A DNA stretch of 64,000 nucleotides from Bacillota bacterium (GTDB lineage Bacteria > Bacillota > Clostridia > Lachnospirales > Lachnospiraceae), in assembly GCA_023415655.1 (NCBI GenBank), contig JAEZKD010000125.1, positions 35,605 through 99,604 of the forward strand, in the 5' to 3' direction. Below, piece by piece: positions 37,977 through 45,757 of the stretch (its first letter is position 1; every line of letters starts with the position of its first letter). The position numbers and the translations under genes were made by a program. The notes under the pieces were generated by a model that did no database searches, was not told the DNA's origin, and saw nothing but the letters and a program-made list of their open reading frames with translations.

Positions 37977-38558
37977 ATGAAGTCAGATATTATCGTTAGC
38001 AATTTGAAAAAGCAATTTGGGCAAAAGCTTGTTCTGGATCAATTCAATGCTGTATTTCCTTCTGGAAAAACTACTTGTATCATGGGACCATCTGGATGTG
38101 GGAAAACAACCTTGTTACATCTGTTGCTTGGTCTAGAGAAGCCAGATGCAGGTAATATTGAAGGCTTGCATGATTTAAAGCTTGCAGCAGTATTTCAGGA
38201 GGATCGTCTTTGTGAAGAGTTTGATGCGATAACCAACGTAAAGATTGCAGTATCCGAACAAATCACTATTGCTAGGATACAGGAACACTTTCGATTGTTA
38301 GAATTATCAGATTATGAGAATAAACCAGTAAGTACCTTAAGTGGTGGAATGCGACGACGTGTTGCCATCGCACGTGCAATGTTGGCAGAAAGTGATCTAG
38401 TCATTATGGATGAACCTCTTCATGGACTAGATGAAAAATTGAAAGAAAAAGTATTATCTTATCTAAAAAGTGCAGTAATTGGGAAAACCACTATTATGGT
38501 GACGCATAATGGTGATGAAGCTAGATTTTTGGCAGATAAAATTTTAGAAATAAAATAA
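37977..38558 (+). CDS. ABC transporter ATP-binding protein (SsuB/TauB type), short
   Basis: This 193-residue ATPase has Walker A GPSGCGKTT (about 37-45), Q-loop VFQEDRL, signature LSGGMRRR, Walker B LVIMDEPLHGLD and H-loop VTHNGDEA, so it is catalytically complete. It is 50-60 residues shorter than usual SsuB proteins, missing the tail after the H-loop and part of the region after Walker A. It is coupled to the permease gene. The substrate is unknown. Confidence 0.93.
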   Translation: MKSDIIVSNLKKQFGQKLVLDQFNAVFPSGKTTCIMGPSGCGKTTLLHLLLGLEKPDAGNIEGLHDLKLAAVFQEDRLCEEFDAITNVKIAVSEQITIARIQEHFRLLELSDYENKPVSTLSGGMRRRVAIARAMLAESDLVIMDEPLHGLDEKLKEKVLSYLKSAVIGKTTIMVTHNGDEARFLADKILEIK

Positions 38559-38573
38559 AACAAGAAAAATGCA

Positions 38574-38602
38574 TTGTTTTATAAAGGGAAATTTGCTACA
38601 AT
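38574..38602 (+). promoter_or_regulatory. Promoter for the lipoprotein gene at 38637
   Basis: TTGTTT at 38574-38579 and TACAAT at 38597-38602 are 17 bases apart, about 35 bases before the start codon. Confidence 0.6.
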
Positions 38603-38636
38603 ATTCCACAAGAATTACCCATTTTAGGAGGATACT

Positions 38637-39449
38637 ATGAAAAAGAAGCTTATATCTGCATTTCTTATTGCAGCGTTAACAATGTCAACTATGGTTGGTT
38701 GTGGTTCTAAAGAAAAAGAGAAGGAATCCGTAGGTGAGGTAACTGCTACAGTAGAACCAACAACAACACCGACGCAAGAACCAACAGAGACTCCAACGCT
38801 ACAACCAGATGTGGAGCCAACAAAAGAAGCTACTAAACCTAAAGAATTCTCTTCCGTTGAATTAGAGGAAGCAGGTAGCATTGATGGATTAACTTACACG
38901 AATAGCAAAATAGGTTTCTCTATTAGTGTACCAGAGAGTTGGTTGGTTTACGATGCAGAAAACACCTATTCCTATCTAGTAGGAATCTCAGGTGGAACAG
39001 ATACAGACATCGAACCCTTAAAGTCACAGCTAAATGAGCAAGGGGTAGCGTATATTTGCTATGGCACAGATACACAGTTTTCTGAGGCTGGCGGAACAGA
39101 TAACCTTTTAGTACAAACAATGAGTGCAAGTCTATTTGGTGGTCTTGATGTCGAGGTGATTATATCCTCCTTATCACAAATGATTCAGCAACAATATACT
39201 TCCTTAGGAGCCACTAGCACAATTGGTGAAGCAGTAAAGACAACGATTGGTAATCAAGATGTATACCAGGTTTCTGCAGTTGCTAATATGGATGTGACTG
39301 TGGATGGCACAACAACGAACCAAACCGTTCGTCAAGAGTATATAATATTCATGAAGAATGATGTTTTGGTGTATATGGCATTATCCACAGCCCTTGAAGA
39401 TAGTGCAGCTTTAGCACAAACTTTTATTAATACCTTAAGTTTTCAATAA
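38637..39449 (+). CDS. Lipoprotein of unknown function
   Basis: This 270-residue protein has a lipoprotein signal peptide with lipobox TMVGC (Cys22). A Thr/Pro/Glu-rich spacer (about 30-75, repeats like TPTQEPTETPT) follows, then a mixed alpha/beta domain starting YTNSKIGFSISVPESW, a phrase common in Firmicute surface proteins. I cannot assign a family. It has its own promoter, so it is not clearly part of the transporter. AGGAGG precedes the ATG. The spacer style matches the lipoprotein at 18621, suggesting a shared cell-wall-spanning role. Confidence 0.8.
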   Translation: MKKKLISAFLIAALTMSTMVGCGSKEKEKESVGEVTATVEPTTTPTQEPTETPTLQPDVEPTKEATKPKEFSSVELEEAGSIDGLTYTNSKIGFSISVPESWLVYDAENTYSYLVGISGGTDTDIEPLKSQLNEQGVAYICYGTDTQFSEAGGTDNLLVQTMSASLFGGLDVEVIISSLSQMIQQQYTSLGATSTIGEAVKTTIGNQDVYQVSAVANMDVTVDGTTTNQTVRQEYIIFMKNDVLVYMALSTALEDSAALAQTFINTLSFQ

Positions 39450-39535
39450 TTAACACTTTTCAGTTTGCTGATCTCATGCTATGATATGTAACAATACAGT
39501 AACTAATTGGGATCGTAATATTGGAGGAAAAACAA

Positions 39536-40282
39536 ATGCATATCACATTAACTGGTAATTTAGGAAGTGGTAAATCAACAATCTGTAAAATCTTAGACAA
39601 TGAATATAAATATGAGATCTATTCCACAGGAACTGTCCAACGTAAATTAGCACAGGAGCTTGGAATTAGCGTTCTTGAGATGAATCAACTTATGTGCACC
39701 GATCATAAGTATGATAAAATGATTGATGATACTACGGCTAGGATTTCGAGAGAGAATCCCGAAAAGCCTATTGTCTTTGATTCTAGACTTGCATGGAATT
39801 TTGTTGAAACATCATTTAAAGTCTTTTTATCGGTTAGTTTGGATGTAGCAGCCAATCGTGTTTATGGTGATAATCGTGGAGATGTTGAAAAATATGCTTC
39901 CGTAGAAGATGCGAAGCAACAATTAAAACTTCGAGCGGAAACCGAAGATCAGCGCTATAAAGATATCTATGGTGTAGATTATTTTAATTTTAACAACTAT
40001 AATTTAGTACTTGATAGTACTTTTTGTACTCCAGAATTATTAGCAAAGGTAATCTTAGAGGAAGCTAGAAACTCGGATGGAACATCAACAAAGATATTAA
40101 TGTCAACAAAACGTTTAGGGGTTGAGGATGCTGTGATAAGTGCGAATCCAGAAACTTATGTCGTAAAAGCCAATGTTGTCATTACCAAAGAGGGCGATGA
40201 TTATAAAGTAATAGAAGGTATGGAGCTTGTAAAGGAAGCTGCAAAGAAGGGGATACCTTTTGTTGAGGTGAAATTCAAGTAA
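39536..40282 (+). CDS. Cytidylate-kinase-like P-loop protein
   Basis: This 248-residue protein begins with a P-loop TLTGNLGSGKST (about 4-15) and resembles the cytidylate-kinase-like family: YSTGTVQRKLAQE, FDSRLAWNF and RAETEDQRYKDIYG follow the NMP-kinase plan up to about residue 185. A C-terminal extension of about 60 residues (from SDGTSTKILM) is not part of the kinase core. The closest class is 'cytidylate kinase-like' rather than true Cmk, so its substrate is uncertain. I start at ATG 39536 with GGAGG at 39523-39527; the TTG at 39521 overlaps that site. Confidence 0.8.
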   Translation: MHITLTGNLGSGKSTICKILDNEYKYEIYSTGTVQRKLAQELGISVLEMNQLMCTDHKYDKMIDDTTARISRENPEKPIVFDSRLAWNFVETSFKVFLSVSLDVAANRVYGDNRGDVEKYASVEDAKQQLKLRAETEDQRYKDIYGVDYFNFNNYNLVLDSTFCTPELLAKVILEEARNSDGTSTKILMSTKRLGVEDAVISANPETYVVKANVVITKEGDDYKVIEGMELVKEAAKKGIPFVEVKFK

Positions 40283-40320
40283 TTTCTTAAGCAAAATAAA
40301 AATCGAATAACCTTTAGATT

Positions 40321-40362
40321 AAAGTGAATCGTAGGATATTATCCCTACTGATTCACTTTTTC
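40321..40362 (+). terminator. Terminator after the cytidylate-kinase-like gene
   Basis: AAAGTGAATCGTAGG at 40321-40335 pairs with CCTACTGATTCACTTT at about 40344-40359 with a small bulge, ending in TTTTTC. Confidence 0.8.
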
Positions 40363-40455
40363 TTTGGAAAATGTTGTTTCTTATTTTCAAGCATAGGAAA
40401 ACTTCTTCTACAAACACTAGCATTGTATAAGCTTTGATGGATGCGAGGTGATTGC

Positions 40456-41520
40456 TTGGAGAAATATATAACTCTTACACATAAAACAAAAAAGCTACTG
40501 ATTCTAACAGGAACAGTAATTATCGTTTACATTGGAATGAAATATTTATTACCTTTGTTTGTTCCATTTATATTTGCTTATTTTCTAGCTTGGATATTAC
40601 GACCTGTGGTTAGCTTTCTATATCGTAAATTGAGGATTCCTCTTGTCATTGGTGGATGCTTTGGAGTATTATCACTTATCGCGATTTTATCACTTATTTT
40701 ATTCTATCTAGGTCGTGTTCTCTTTCAACAACTTCTGTTGTTAGTGAAAAATATTCCAGTGTATGAACAGATATTAACAAAACAGATTGATGGTATTTGT
40801 AGAGCCTCTGATCGTATGCTTAAACTCAATAGTGGTACAATGAAAAGCTATGTTGACCAAGGCATGGACCAGATGATTTCCTATATGCAAAATGATATCC
40901 TGCCACGATTAACAGAACAAACCATTAAGGTGGTGATATCAGCGTTAGGATTGTTTGCGATTCTATTGATTATATTAATTGCAACCATATTATTTGTAAA
41001 GGATATGGAGGAATATAAGGCGGGACTTCGTAAATCAGAGTTTTACCCGACAGTCCATAAGATTACAGCAAAGTTATCAGATACGGGAATTGCATATTTA
41101 AAAACGCAGTTGATTATAATGACAATCGTGGGATGTTTGGTCACGATCGGTTTTATGATTATAAAGAATCCTTATGCATTATTAATTGGAATTTTTGTTG
41201 GTGTATTTGATGCGCTTCCTGTATTGGGTAGTGGACTGATATTAATACCATGGACTATATTTATGCTACTTGAAAAGAATTTTTTAGCAGCTGCAATTAT
41301 TATGACAGTTTACGTTCTTTGTCAAATTATAAGAGAAGTGTTGGAACCAAGACTATTAGGAAATCGAATTGGAATCAAACCAATCTATGATATGATGGCG
41401 ATGTATGTTGGCCTTCAATTATTCGGTGTGATTGGATTTTTCCTAGGTCCATTGTCGTTAGTTATTATTCGTACAATTTTAATGGTCTCTATGAAAGAAG
41501 AGCAAGAAAAGAAGACTTAA
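40456..41520 (+). CDS. AI-2E/YtvI-family membrane protein
   Basis: This 354-residue protein has about seven to eight membrane helices, with hydrophobic runs near residues 15-55, 65-95, 160-185, 220-255 and 260-345. The C-terminal GVFDALPVLGSGLILIPWT and EPRLLGNRIGIKP segments are hallmarks of the AI-2E transporter family, which includes sporulation protein YtvI. Transport of a small solute or ion is likely, the substrate unknown. I prefer the TTG at 40456, which has AGGTGAT at the right distance; an ATG at 40441 has no site. It is isolated between a terminator and the proS leader. Confidence 0.85.
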   Translation: MEKYITLTHKTKKLLILTGTVIIVYIGMKYLLPLFVPFIFAYFLAWILRPVVSFLYRKLRIPLVIGGCFGVLSLIAILSLILFYLGRVLFQQLLLLVKNIPVYEQILTKQIDGICRASDRMLKLNSGTMKSYVDQGMDQMISYMQNDILPRLTEQTIKVVISALGLFAILLIILIATILFVKDMEEYKAGLRKSEFYPTVHKITAKLSDTGIAYLKTQLIIMTIVGCLVTIGFMIIKNPYALLIGIFVGVFDALPVLGSGLILIPWTIFMLLEKNFLAAAIIMTVYVLCQIIREVLEPRLLGNRIGIKPIYDMMAMYVGLQLFGVIGFFLGPLSLVIIRTILMVSMKEEQEKKT

Positions 41521-41526
41521 TTGTTC

Positions 41527-41555
41527 TTGACAAATGTTATGGCCTGGAATAAAAT
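41527..41555 (+). promoter_or_regulatory. Promoter of proS-pncB
   Basis: TTGACA at 41527-41532 and TAAAAT at 41550-41555 are 17 bases apart, just before the T-box. Confidence 0.8.
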
Positions 41556-41591
41556 CAAACTAATTACCAATTTGGTTTAAATAGTAATAGG

Positions 41592-41803
41592 CTAGGATAA
41601 GGAATAGTAAAGTAAGAAGCTTTTTCAGAGAGAGGATGGATGGTGTGAATCCTTATGGCAACTTAGTGGAACCTACCTTGGAGCTCTATATGAAAATATA
41701 GCGTAGAACCGGCGTTAACGGTGCAAAGAGAGTTACACGATGTAACTAATTTGGGTGGTACCACCGAAGTTTCGGTCCCTTACAATTTGTAAGGGGCTTT
41801 TTT
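41592..41803 (+). ncRNA. Proline T-box leader
   Basis: The AGAGAGAGGATGGATGGTGTGA region near 41627-41649 is the stem I apical motif. The specifier is CCU (Pro codon) at 41672-41674 followed by A. The T-box TTTGGGTGGTACCACCG is at about 41749-41765, before an intrinsic terminator. The downstream gene is proS, which agrees with the specifier. Confidence 0.93.
41777..41803 (+). terminator. Terminator of the Pro T-box
   Basis: CCCTTAC at 41777-41783 pairs with GTAAGGG at 41789-41795, followed by GCTTTTTT. The stem is short but fits the T-box arrangement. Confidence 0.85.
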
Positions 41804-41853
41804 ATATATTAGGAAATTTTAAGAATGTCCTAATATACAACCAATGCCCTAAT
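41803..41853. repeat. Diverged copy of the post-terminator hairpin repeat
   Basis: TATATTAGGA near 41804 pairs with TCCTAATATA near 41825, then AATGCCCTAATAAAC follows, close to AATGCCCTAAAAAAC of copies A and B. The order (terminator T tract, AGGAAA-type hairpin, TGCCCTAA) is the same, but sequence identity is lower and the second hairpin's AGGGCA arm is missing. Confidence 0.5.
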
Positions 41854-41881
41854 AAACTTAGTAAAAAAAAGGAGATTCAAT

Positions 41882-43315
41882 ATGGCTAAGGAAAAGAAAT
41901 TAGTAGAATCCATCACATCGATGGAAGAGGATTTTGCAAAGTGGTATACGGATGTTGTTACCAAAGCGGAGCTAGTAGATTATTCAGGAGTTCGTGGGTG
42001 TACTATTTTCAGACCAGCAGGATATGCGATCTGGGAGAATATTCAGAAGGAATTGGATGCAAGATTTAAGGCAACTGGTGTTGAGAATGTTTACATGCCA
42101 ATGTTCATTCCGGAAAGTCTTTTGAATAAAGAAAAGGATCATGTCGAGGGCTTTGCACCAGAAGTTGCTTGGGTAACTCATGGTGGTGGAGAGAAATTAC
42201 AGGAGCGTTTATGCGTTCGTCCAACTTCAGAAACCTTGTTCTGTGATTTTTATTCTCATATCATAGAGTCTTATCGTGATCTTCCTAAGTTATATAATCA
42301 GTGGTGTTCTGTCGTTCGTTGGGAGAAGACAACGAGACCATTCTTACGTACCCTAGAATTCTTATGGCAGGAAGGACATACTGCTCATGCGACTGCAGAG
42401 GAAGCAGAAGAAAGAACAGAGCAGATGTTAAATCTTTATGCAGATTTTTGCGAGGAAGTGTTGGCAATTCCTATGGTTCGTGGTAAGAAAACAGACAAAG
42501 AAAAATTCGCTGGAGCAGAAGCAACCTATACAATCGAAGCCCTCATGCACGATGGAAAGGCGCTTCAGTCTGGTACAAGTCATAACTTTGGGGATGGTTT
42601 TGCGAAAGCCTTCGGTATTCAGTACACAGACAAGGAGAATAAATTACAGTATGTTCACCAGACTTCTTGGGGCATGACAACACGTTTGATTGGTGCGTTA
42701 ATTATGGTTCATGGCGATAACTCTGGACTTGTGTTACCTCCAAGAGTTGCACCAACACAGGTTATGATTATTCCAATCATGCAGAAAAAAGAAGGTGTTT
42801 TAGAAAAGGCGTATGAGTTACGTGATAAATTAGGTGCATTCCGTGTGAAGGTGGATGATTCTGATAAGAGTCCAGGCTTTAAGTTTTCTGAACAAGAAAT
42901 GCGTGGTATTCCAGTTCGTGTGGAAATTGGACCAAAGGATATCGAAGCGAATCAAGCAGTCATTGTGCGTCGTGATACAAGAGAAAAAATAGTAGTATCT
43001 TTAGACGAAATTGATGCAAAAATCAGTGAAATCTTAACAGCTATGCAGTCTGACTTATTGGAGAAAGCAAGAATTCATCGAGATACACATACGTATGAAG
43101 CGCATTCCACAGAAGAATTCAAGGATATCATCGAGAATAAGCCAGGATTTGTAAAGGCAATGTGGTGCGGAGACCGTGCTTGCGAGGATGAAATCAAAGA
43201 AAAAACAGGTGCAACCTCCCGTTGTATGCCATTCAAACAAGAGCAAATCTCAGATCGTTGTGTTTGCTGTGGTAAACCAGCGAATGTGTTAGTATACTGG
43301 GGTAAAGCATACTAA
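41882..43315 (+). CDS. proS: Prolyl-tRNA synthetase, archaeal/eukaryotic type
   Basis: This 477-residue class II synthetase charges tRNA-Pro. It lacks the large editing insertion of the standard bacterial enzyme and carries the extra C-terminal domain of the archaeal type, ending in aromatic YWGKAY with a Cys set ([10 protein letters not shown], then CVCCG) that likely binds zinc. [21 protein letters not shown] and GTSHNFG are motif 2 and active-site regions. AAAAGGAG precedes the ATG. This type is common in clostridia and probably came from ancient transfer. The Pro T-box upstream is the expected control. Confidence 0.97.
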   Translation: MAKEKKLVESITSMEEDFAKWYTDVVTKAELVDYSGVRGCTIFRPAGYAIWENIQKELDARFKATGVENVYMPMFIPESLLNKEKDHVEGFAPEVAWVTHGGGEKLQERLCVRPTSETLFCDFYSHIIESYRDLPKLYNQWCSVVRWEKTTRPFLRTLEFLWQEGHTAHATAEEAEERTEQMLNLYADFCEEVLAIPMVRGKKTDKEKFAGAEATYTIEALMHDGKALQSGTSHNFGDGFAKAFGIQYTDKENKLQYVHQTSWGMTTRLIGALIMVHGDNSGLVLPPRVAPTQVMIIPIMQKKEGVLEKAYELRDKLGAFRVKVDDSDKSPGFKFSEQEMRGIPVRVEIGPKDIEANQAVIVRRDTREKIVVSLDEIDAKISEILTAMQSDLLEKARIHRDTHTYEAHSTEEFKDIIENKPGFVKAMWCGDRACEDEIKEKTGATSRCMPFKQEQISDRCVCCGKPANVLVYWGKAY

Positions 43316-43341
43316 TCAGATCATGACAAGGAGGGATTGAG

Positions 43342-44808
43342 ATGAAGGGACGAGCTTTAACACTACTAACGGACTTTTATGAGCTAACAATGATGCAAGG
43401 CTATTTTTTAAATCAGACAAATGAAACGGTTGTATTCGATGCTTTTTATCGTACGAATCCATCCGGTAGTGGTTATGCAATTTGCTGTGGTCTTGATCAG
43501 GTTATTGACTATATTAAAAACTTAAATTTCGATACGGATGATATTGAGTATTTAAGATCCTTAAATATCTTTACTGAAGAGTTTCTAGAGTATCTCTCGA
43601 ACTTCAAATTCTCTGGAGATATTTATGCTGTACCAGAAGGTTCTGTTGTATTTCCAATGGAGCCATTGGTAAAAGTAATTGCACCAATCATGGAAGCTCA
43701 GTTAATTGAGACTGCCATTTTGAATATTATCAATCATCAAAGCTTAATTGCAACCAAAGCCTCTCGTGTCTGCTATGCTGCTAGAGGAGAAGCTGTTATG
43801 GAATTTGGACTTCGAAGAGCCCAAGGGCCAGATGCTGGTACGCTTGGGGCAAGAGCAGCAGTAATCGGAGGTTGCATTGGTACTAGTAATGTATTATGTG
43901 CACAGACCTATGGAGTTCCGGCACTTGGCACGCATGCGCATAGCTGGATAATGAGTTTTGAGGATGAATTGACCGCCTTTCGTAAATATGCACAGCTTTA
44001 TCCAGACAATGTAACCTTATTAGTAGATACGTATGATACGCTTCGTTCTGGAGTACCAAATGCCATTCGTGTATTTCAGGAGATGAGAGAAGCTGGAAAG
44101 CTAACGGGACGTTATGGAATTCGCCTTGATAGTGGTGACTTATCCTACTTATCCAAAAAAGCAAGAAAGATGTTAGATGAAGCTGGATTTACAGAAGCAT
44201 CTATTTGTGCATCGAGTGATTTGGATGAGTATTTGATTGATTCCTTAAAAACACAAGGAGCTAAGATCAACTCTTGGGGGGTTGGAACGAATCTGATTAC
44301 CTCCAAAGATTGTCCTGCCTTTGGTGGAGTTTATAAGCTTGCTGCAATTAAGAAGAATGGTGAGTTCATTCCAAAGATTAAGCTTTCAGAGAATCAATGG
44401 AAGATTACCAATCCAGGGAACAAGACAATTTACCGTGTATATGAAAAAGAAACAGGAAAAATAAAAGCAGATTTGATAGCACTTGTTGGAGAAAAGTATT
44501 CAGAAAGTAGTCCACTGTTGTTATTTGACCCAATGGCAACCTGGAAAAAGACATATTTAAAACCAGGCACCTACACCCTTCGTGAGATGTTAGTTCCCGT
44601 ATTCCTTCATGGTAAATGCGTGTATGAATCACCTTCCGTTATGGAAATACGTGAATATTGCATGAAAGAACTAGATACGCTATGGGACGAAACAAGACGT
44701 CTTGTCAATCCTCATGATGTATATGTAGACCTCAGTAATGAATTGTTCCATATGAAGAGAAGCTTACTGGACTCTTACAATGGAAATATTCACGACCAGA
44801 ATAGTTAA
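43342..44808 (+). CDS. pncB: Nicotinate phosphoribosyltransferase
   Basis: This 488-residue enzyme salvages nicotinate for NAD synthesis. Family hallmarks include TDFYELTMMQGYF at the N-terminus, EFGLRRAQG with the phosphorylatable-loop residues near 155, GTHAHSWIM with the catalytic His near 200, and RLDSGDLSYLSKKAR near 258. Length suits the longer NAPRTase subfamily of Firmicutes. AAGGAGGG precedes the ATG. It begins 26 bases after the proS stop without a terminator, so it is probably cotranscribed and under the proline T-box. Confidence 0.95.
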   Translation: MKGRALTLLTDFYELTMMQGYFLNQTNETVVFDAFYRTNPSGSGYAICCGLDQVIDYIKNLNFDTDDIEYLRSLNIFTEEFLEYLSNFKFSGDIYAVPEGSVVFPMEPLVKVIAPIMEAQLIETAILNIINHQSLIATKASRVCYAARGEAVMEFGLRRAQGPDAGTLGARAAVIGGCIGTSNVLCAQTYGVPALGTHAHSWIMSFEDELTAFRKYAQLYPDNVTLLVDTYDTLRSGVPNAIRVFQEMREAGKLTGRYGIRLDSGDLSYLSKKARKMLDEAGFTEASICASSDLDEYLIDSLKTQGAKINSWGVGTNLITSKDCPAFGGVYKLAAIKKNGEFIPKIKLSENQWKITNPGNKTIYRVYEKETGKIKADLIALVGEKYSESSPLLLFDPMATWKKTYLKPGTYTLREMLVPVFLHGKCVYESPSVMEIREYCMKELDTLWDETRRLVNPHDVYVDLSNELFHMKRSLLDSYNGNIHDQNS

Positions 44809-44825
44809 GTTAATACGAGTCCTTC

Positions 44826-44876
44826 TTGACAATACCCACCAAATATTGTATTCTCATCTATGATTAACAAAGTTAA
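44826..44876 (+). promoter_or_regulatory. Promoter and MarR-type operator of the marR gene
   Basis: TTGACA at 44826-44831 and TATTCT at 44849-44854 are 17 bases apart. The palindrome TTAACAAAGTTAA at 44864-44876 lies at about the transcription start. The same 13 bases occur before citrate synthase at 45695-45707, and I see no third copy in promoter positions. Confidence 0.75.
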
Positions 44877-44905
44877 CTATTAAGATGTGAATTGGAGCAG
44901 AAATT

Positions 44906-45364
44906 ATGAGTACCGAATCTGAGGATTTGATCACGGTAATGCATCATTTAAAAACTCTAGTTAGTCAGATACGACCGCAAGGCAACATGACATTTGGGGA
45001 ATTTTGTGTAATGAGCATGATCGAAAGCAAAGAGAAAGAGGAGTGCACATTATTAACGCCAACTAGTTTAAATGATTTGCTTGGAACCAAAAAGCCAGCT
45101 ACCTCTAGAACGCTTGCTGTGTTAGAGAAAAAAGGTTATTTGGCTAAGAAAAGTGATGAGAAGGATCATAGAATTTGTTATTTGGAATTAACGAATCAGG
45201 GAAAAGTTGCATTAGAAGAAGAACGAGAGTTTTATCAGGACATTATGCAACGTATAGTAAAGCGTATAGGAACGGATGAAATCCAATCCATCACAAAGGC
45301 GTTAAATCACTTAAGCAATATATTAGAGGAAATGGATGAATTAGTATCAGATACAGCCTTGTAA
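44906..45364 (+). CDS. MarR-family transcription regulator
   Basis: This 152-residue protein has a MarR winged-helix core: TPTSLNDLLGTKKPATSRTL is the recognition helix region (about 51-70) and VLEKKGYLAKKSDEKDHRI the wing. Helices at both ends form the dimer. It has no effector-binding Cys, so the ligand is unknown. The same palindrome stands at its own start site and before citrate synthase, so autorepression plus citrate synthase control is likely. Its terminator overlaps its 3' end. The start ATG at 44906 has a weak site (TTGGAGC). Confidence 0.9.
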   Translation: MSTESEDLITVMHHLKTLVSQIRPQGNMTFGEFCVMSMIESKEKEECTLLTPTSLNDLLGTKKPATSRTLAVLEKKGYLAKKSDEKDHRICYLELTNQGKVALEEEREFYQDIMQRIVKRIGTDEIQSITKALNHLSNILEEMDELVSDTAL

Positions 45365-45388
45365 AAGGAAGTATCTGATATTTTTTTT
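45345..45388 (+). terminator. Terminator overlapping the marR stop
   Basis: TATCAGATAC at 45345-45354, inside the last codons, pairs with GTATCTGATA at 45371-45380, followed by eight T. Confidence 0.85.
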
Positions 45389-45438
45389 ATTGCGTCTCAT
45401 AGGGATGATTGTGTAATCAAGGCACAATTTTTAAAGTA

Positions 45439-45607
45439 TTGATAATTCAAACAATACATATGTATAATTATGCTAGGAAAAAATCAAAAGTTCAGGATAA
45501 TTCCTTTTCGGATAGTGAGTTGCTATCCCTATTATACTCATAAGGACAGGGGATAGATGAGATCAAAAGACATGAATTATGAGTCGAAAATAGTCATAAT
45601 AGTAAGG
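45439..45607 (+). ncRNA. Candidate non-coding RNA between marR and citrate synthase
   Basis: TTGATA at 45439-45444 and TATAAT at 45463-45468 (18-base spacer) form a promoter with no ORF behind it. The transcript would contain GGATAG (45510-45515) pairing with CTATCC (45523-45528), a competing GGGATAG at 45550-45556 that can pair with the same CTATCCC, and a hairpin ATTATGA with TCATAAT (45576-45600). It could be a small RNA or an upstream leader. I recognise no family. The rest of the gap 45365-45757 holds the marR terminator and the citrate synthase promoter. Confidence 0.4.
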
Positions 45608-45647
45608 TTAAATATGCGTATAAAAGCATAAAAAATAATAAAAGTTA

Positions 45648-45710
45648 TTGACAATATGGAAAAAATAAGTAATACTTGTAGATAACAGCAATAGTTAACA
45701 AAGTTAATTA
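45648..45710 (+). promoter_or_regulatory. Promoter and MarR-type operator of citrate synthase
   Basis: TTGACA at 45648-45653 and AATACT at 45671-45676 are 17 bases apart. TTAACAAAGTTAA at 45695-45707 lies downstream of the expected start at about 45684, in the same geometry class as at marR. Flanks extend the palindrome to TAGTTAACAAAGTTAATTA. Confidence 0.7.
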
Positions 45711-45757
45711 TATTATGTAGTGATGTAATAAAAATATTGAATAAAAGGAGGAATTCG

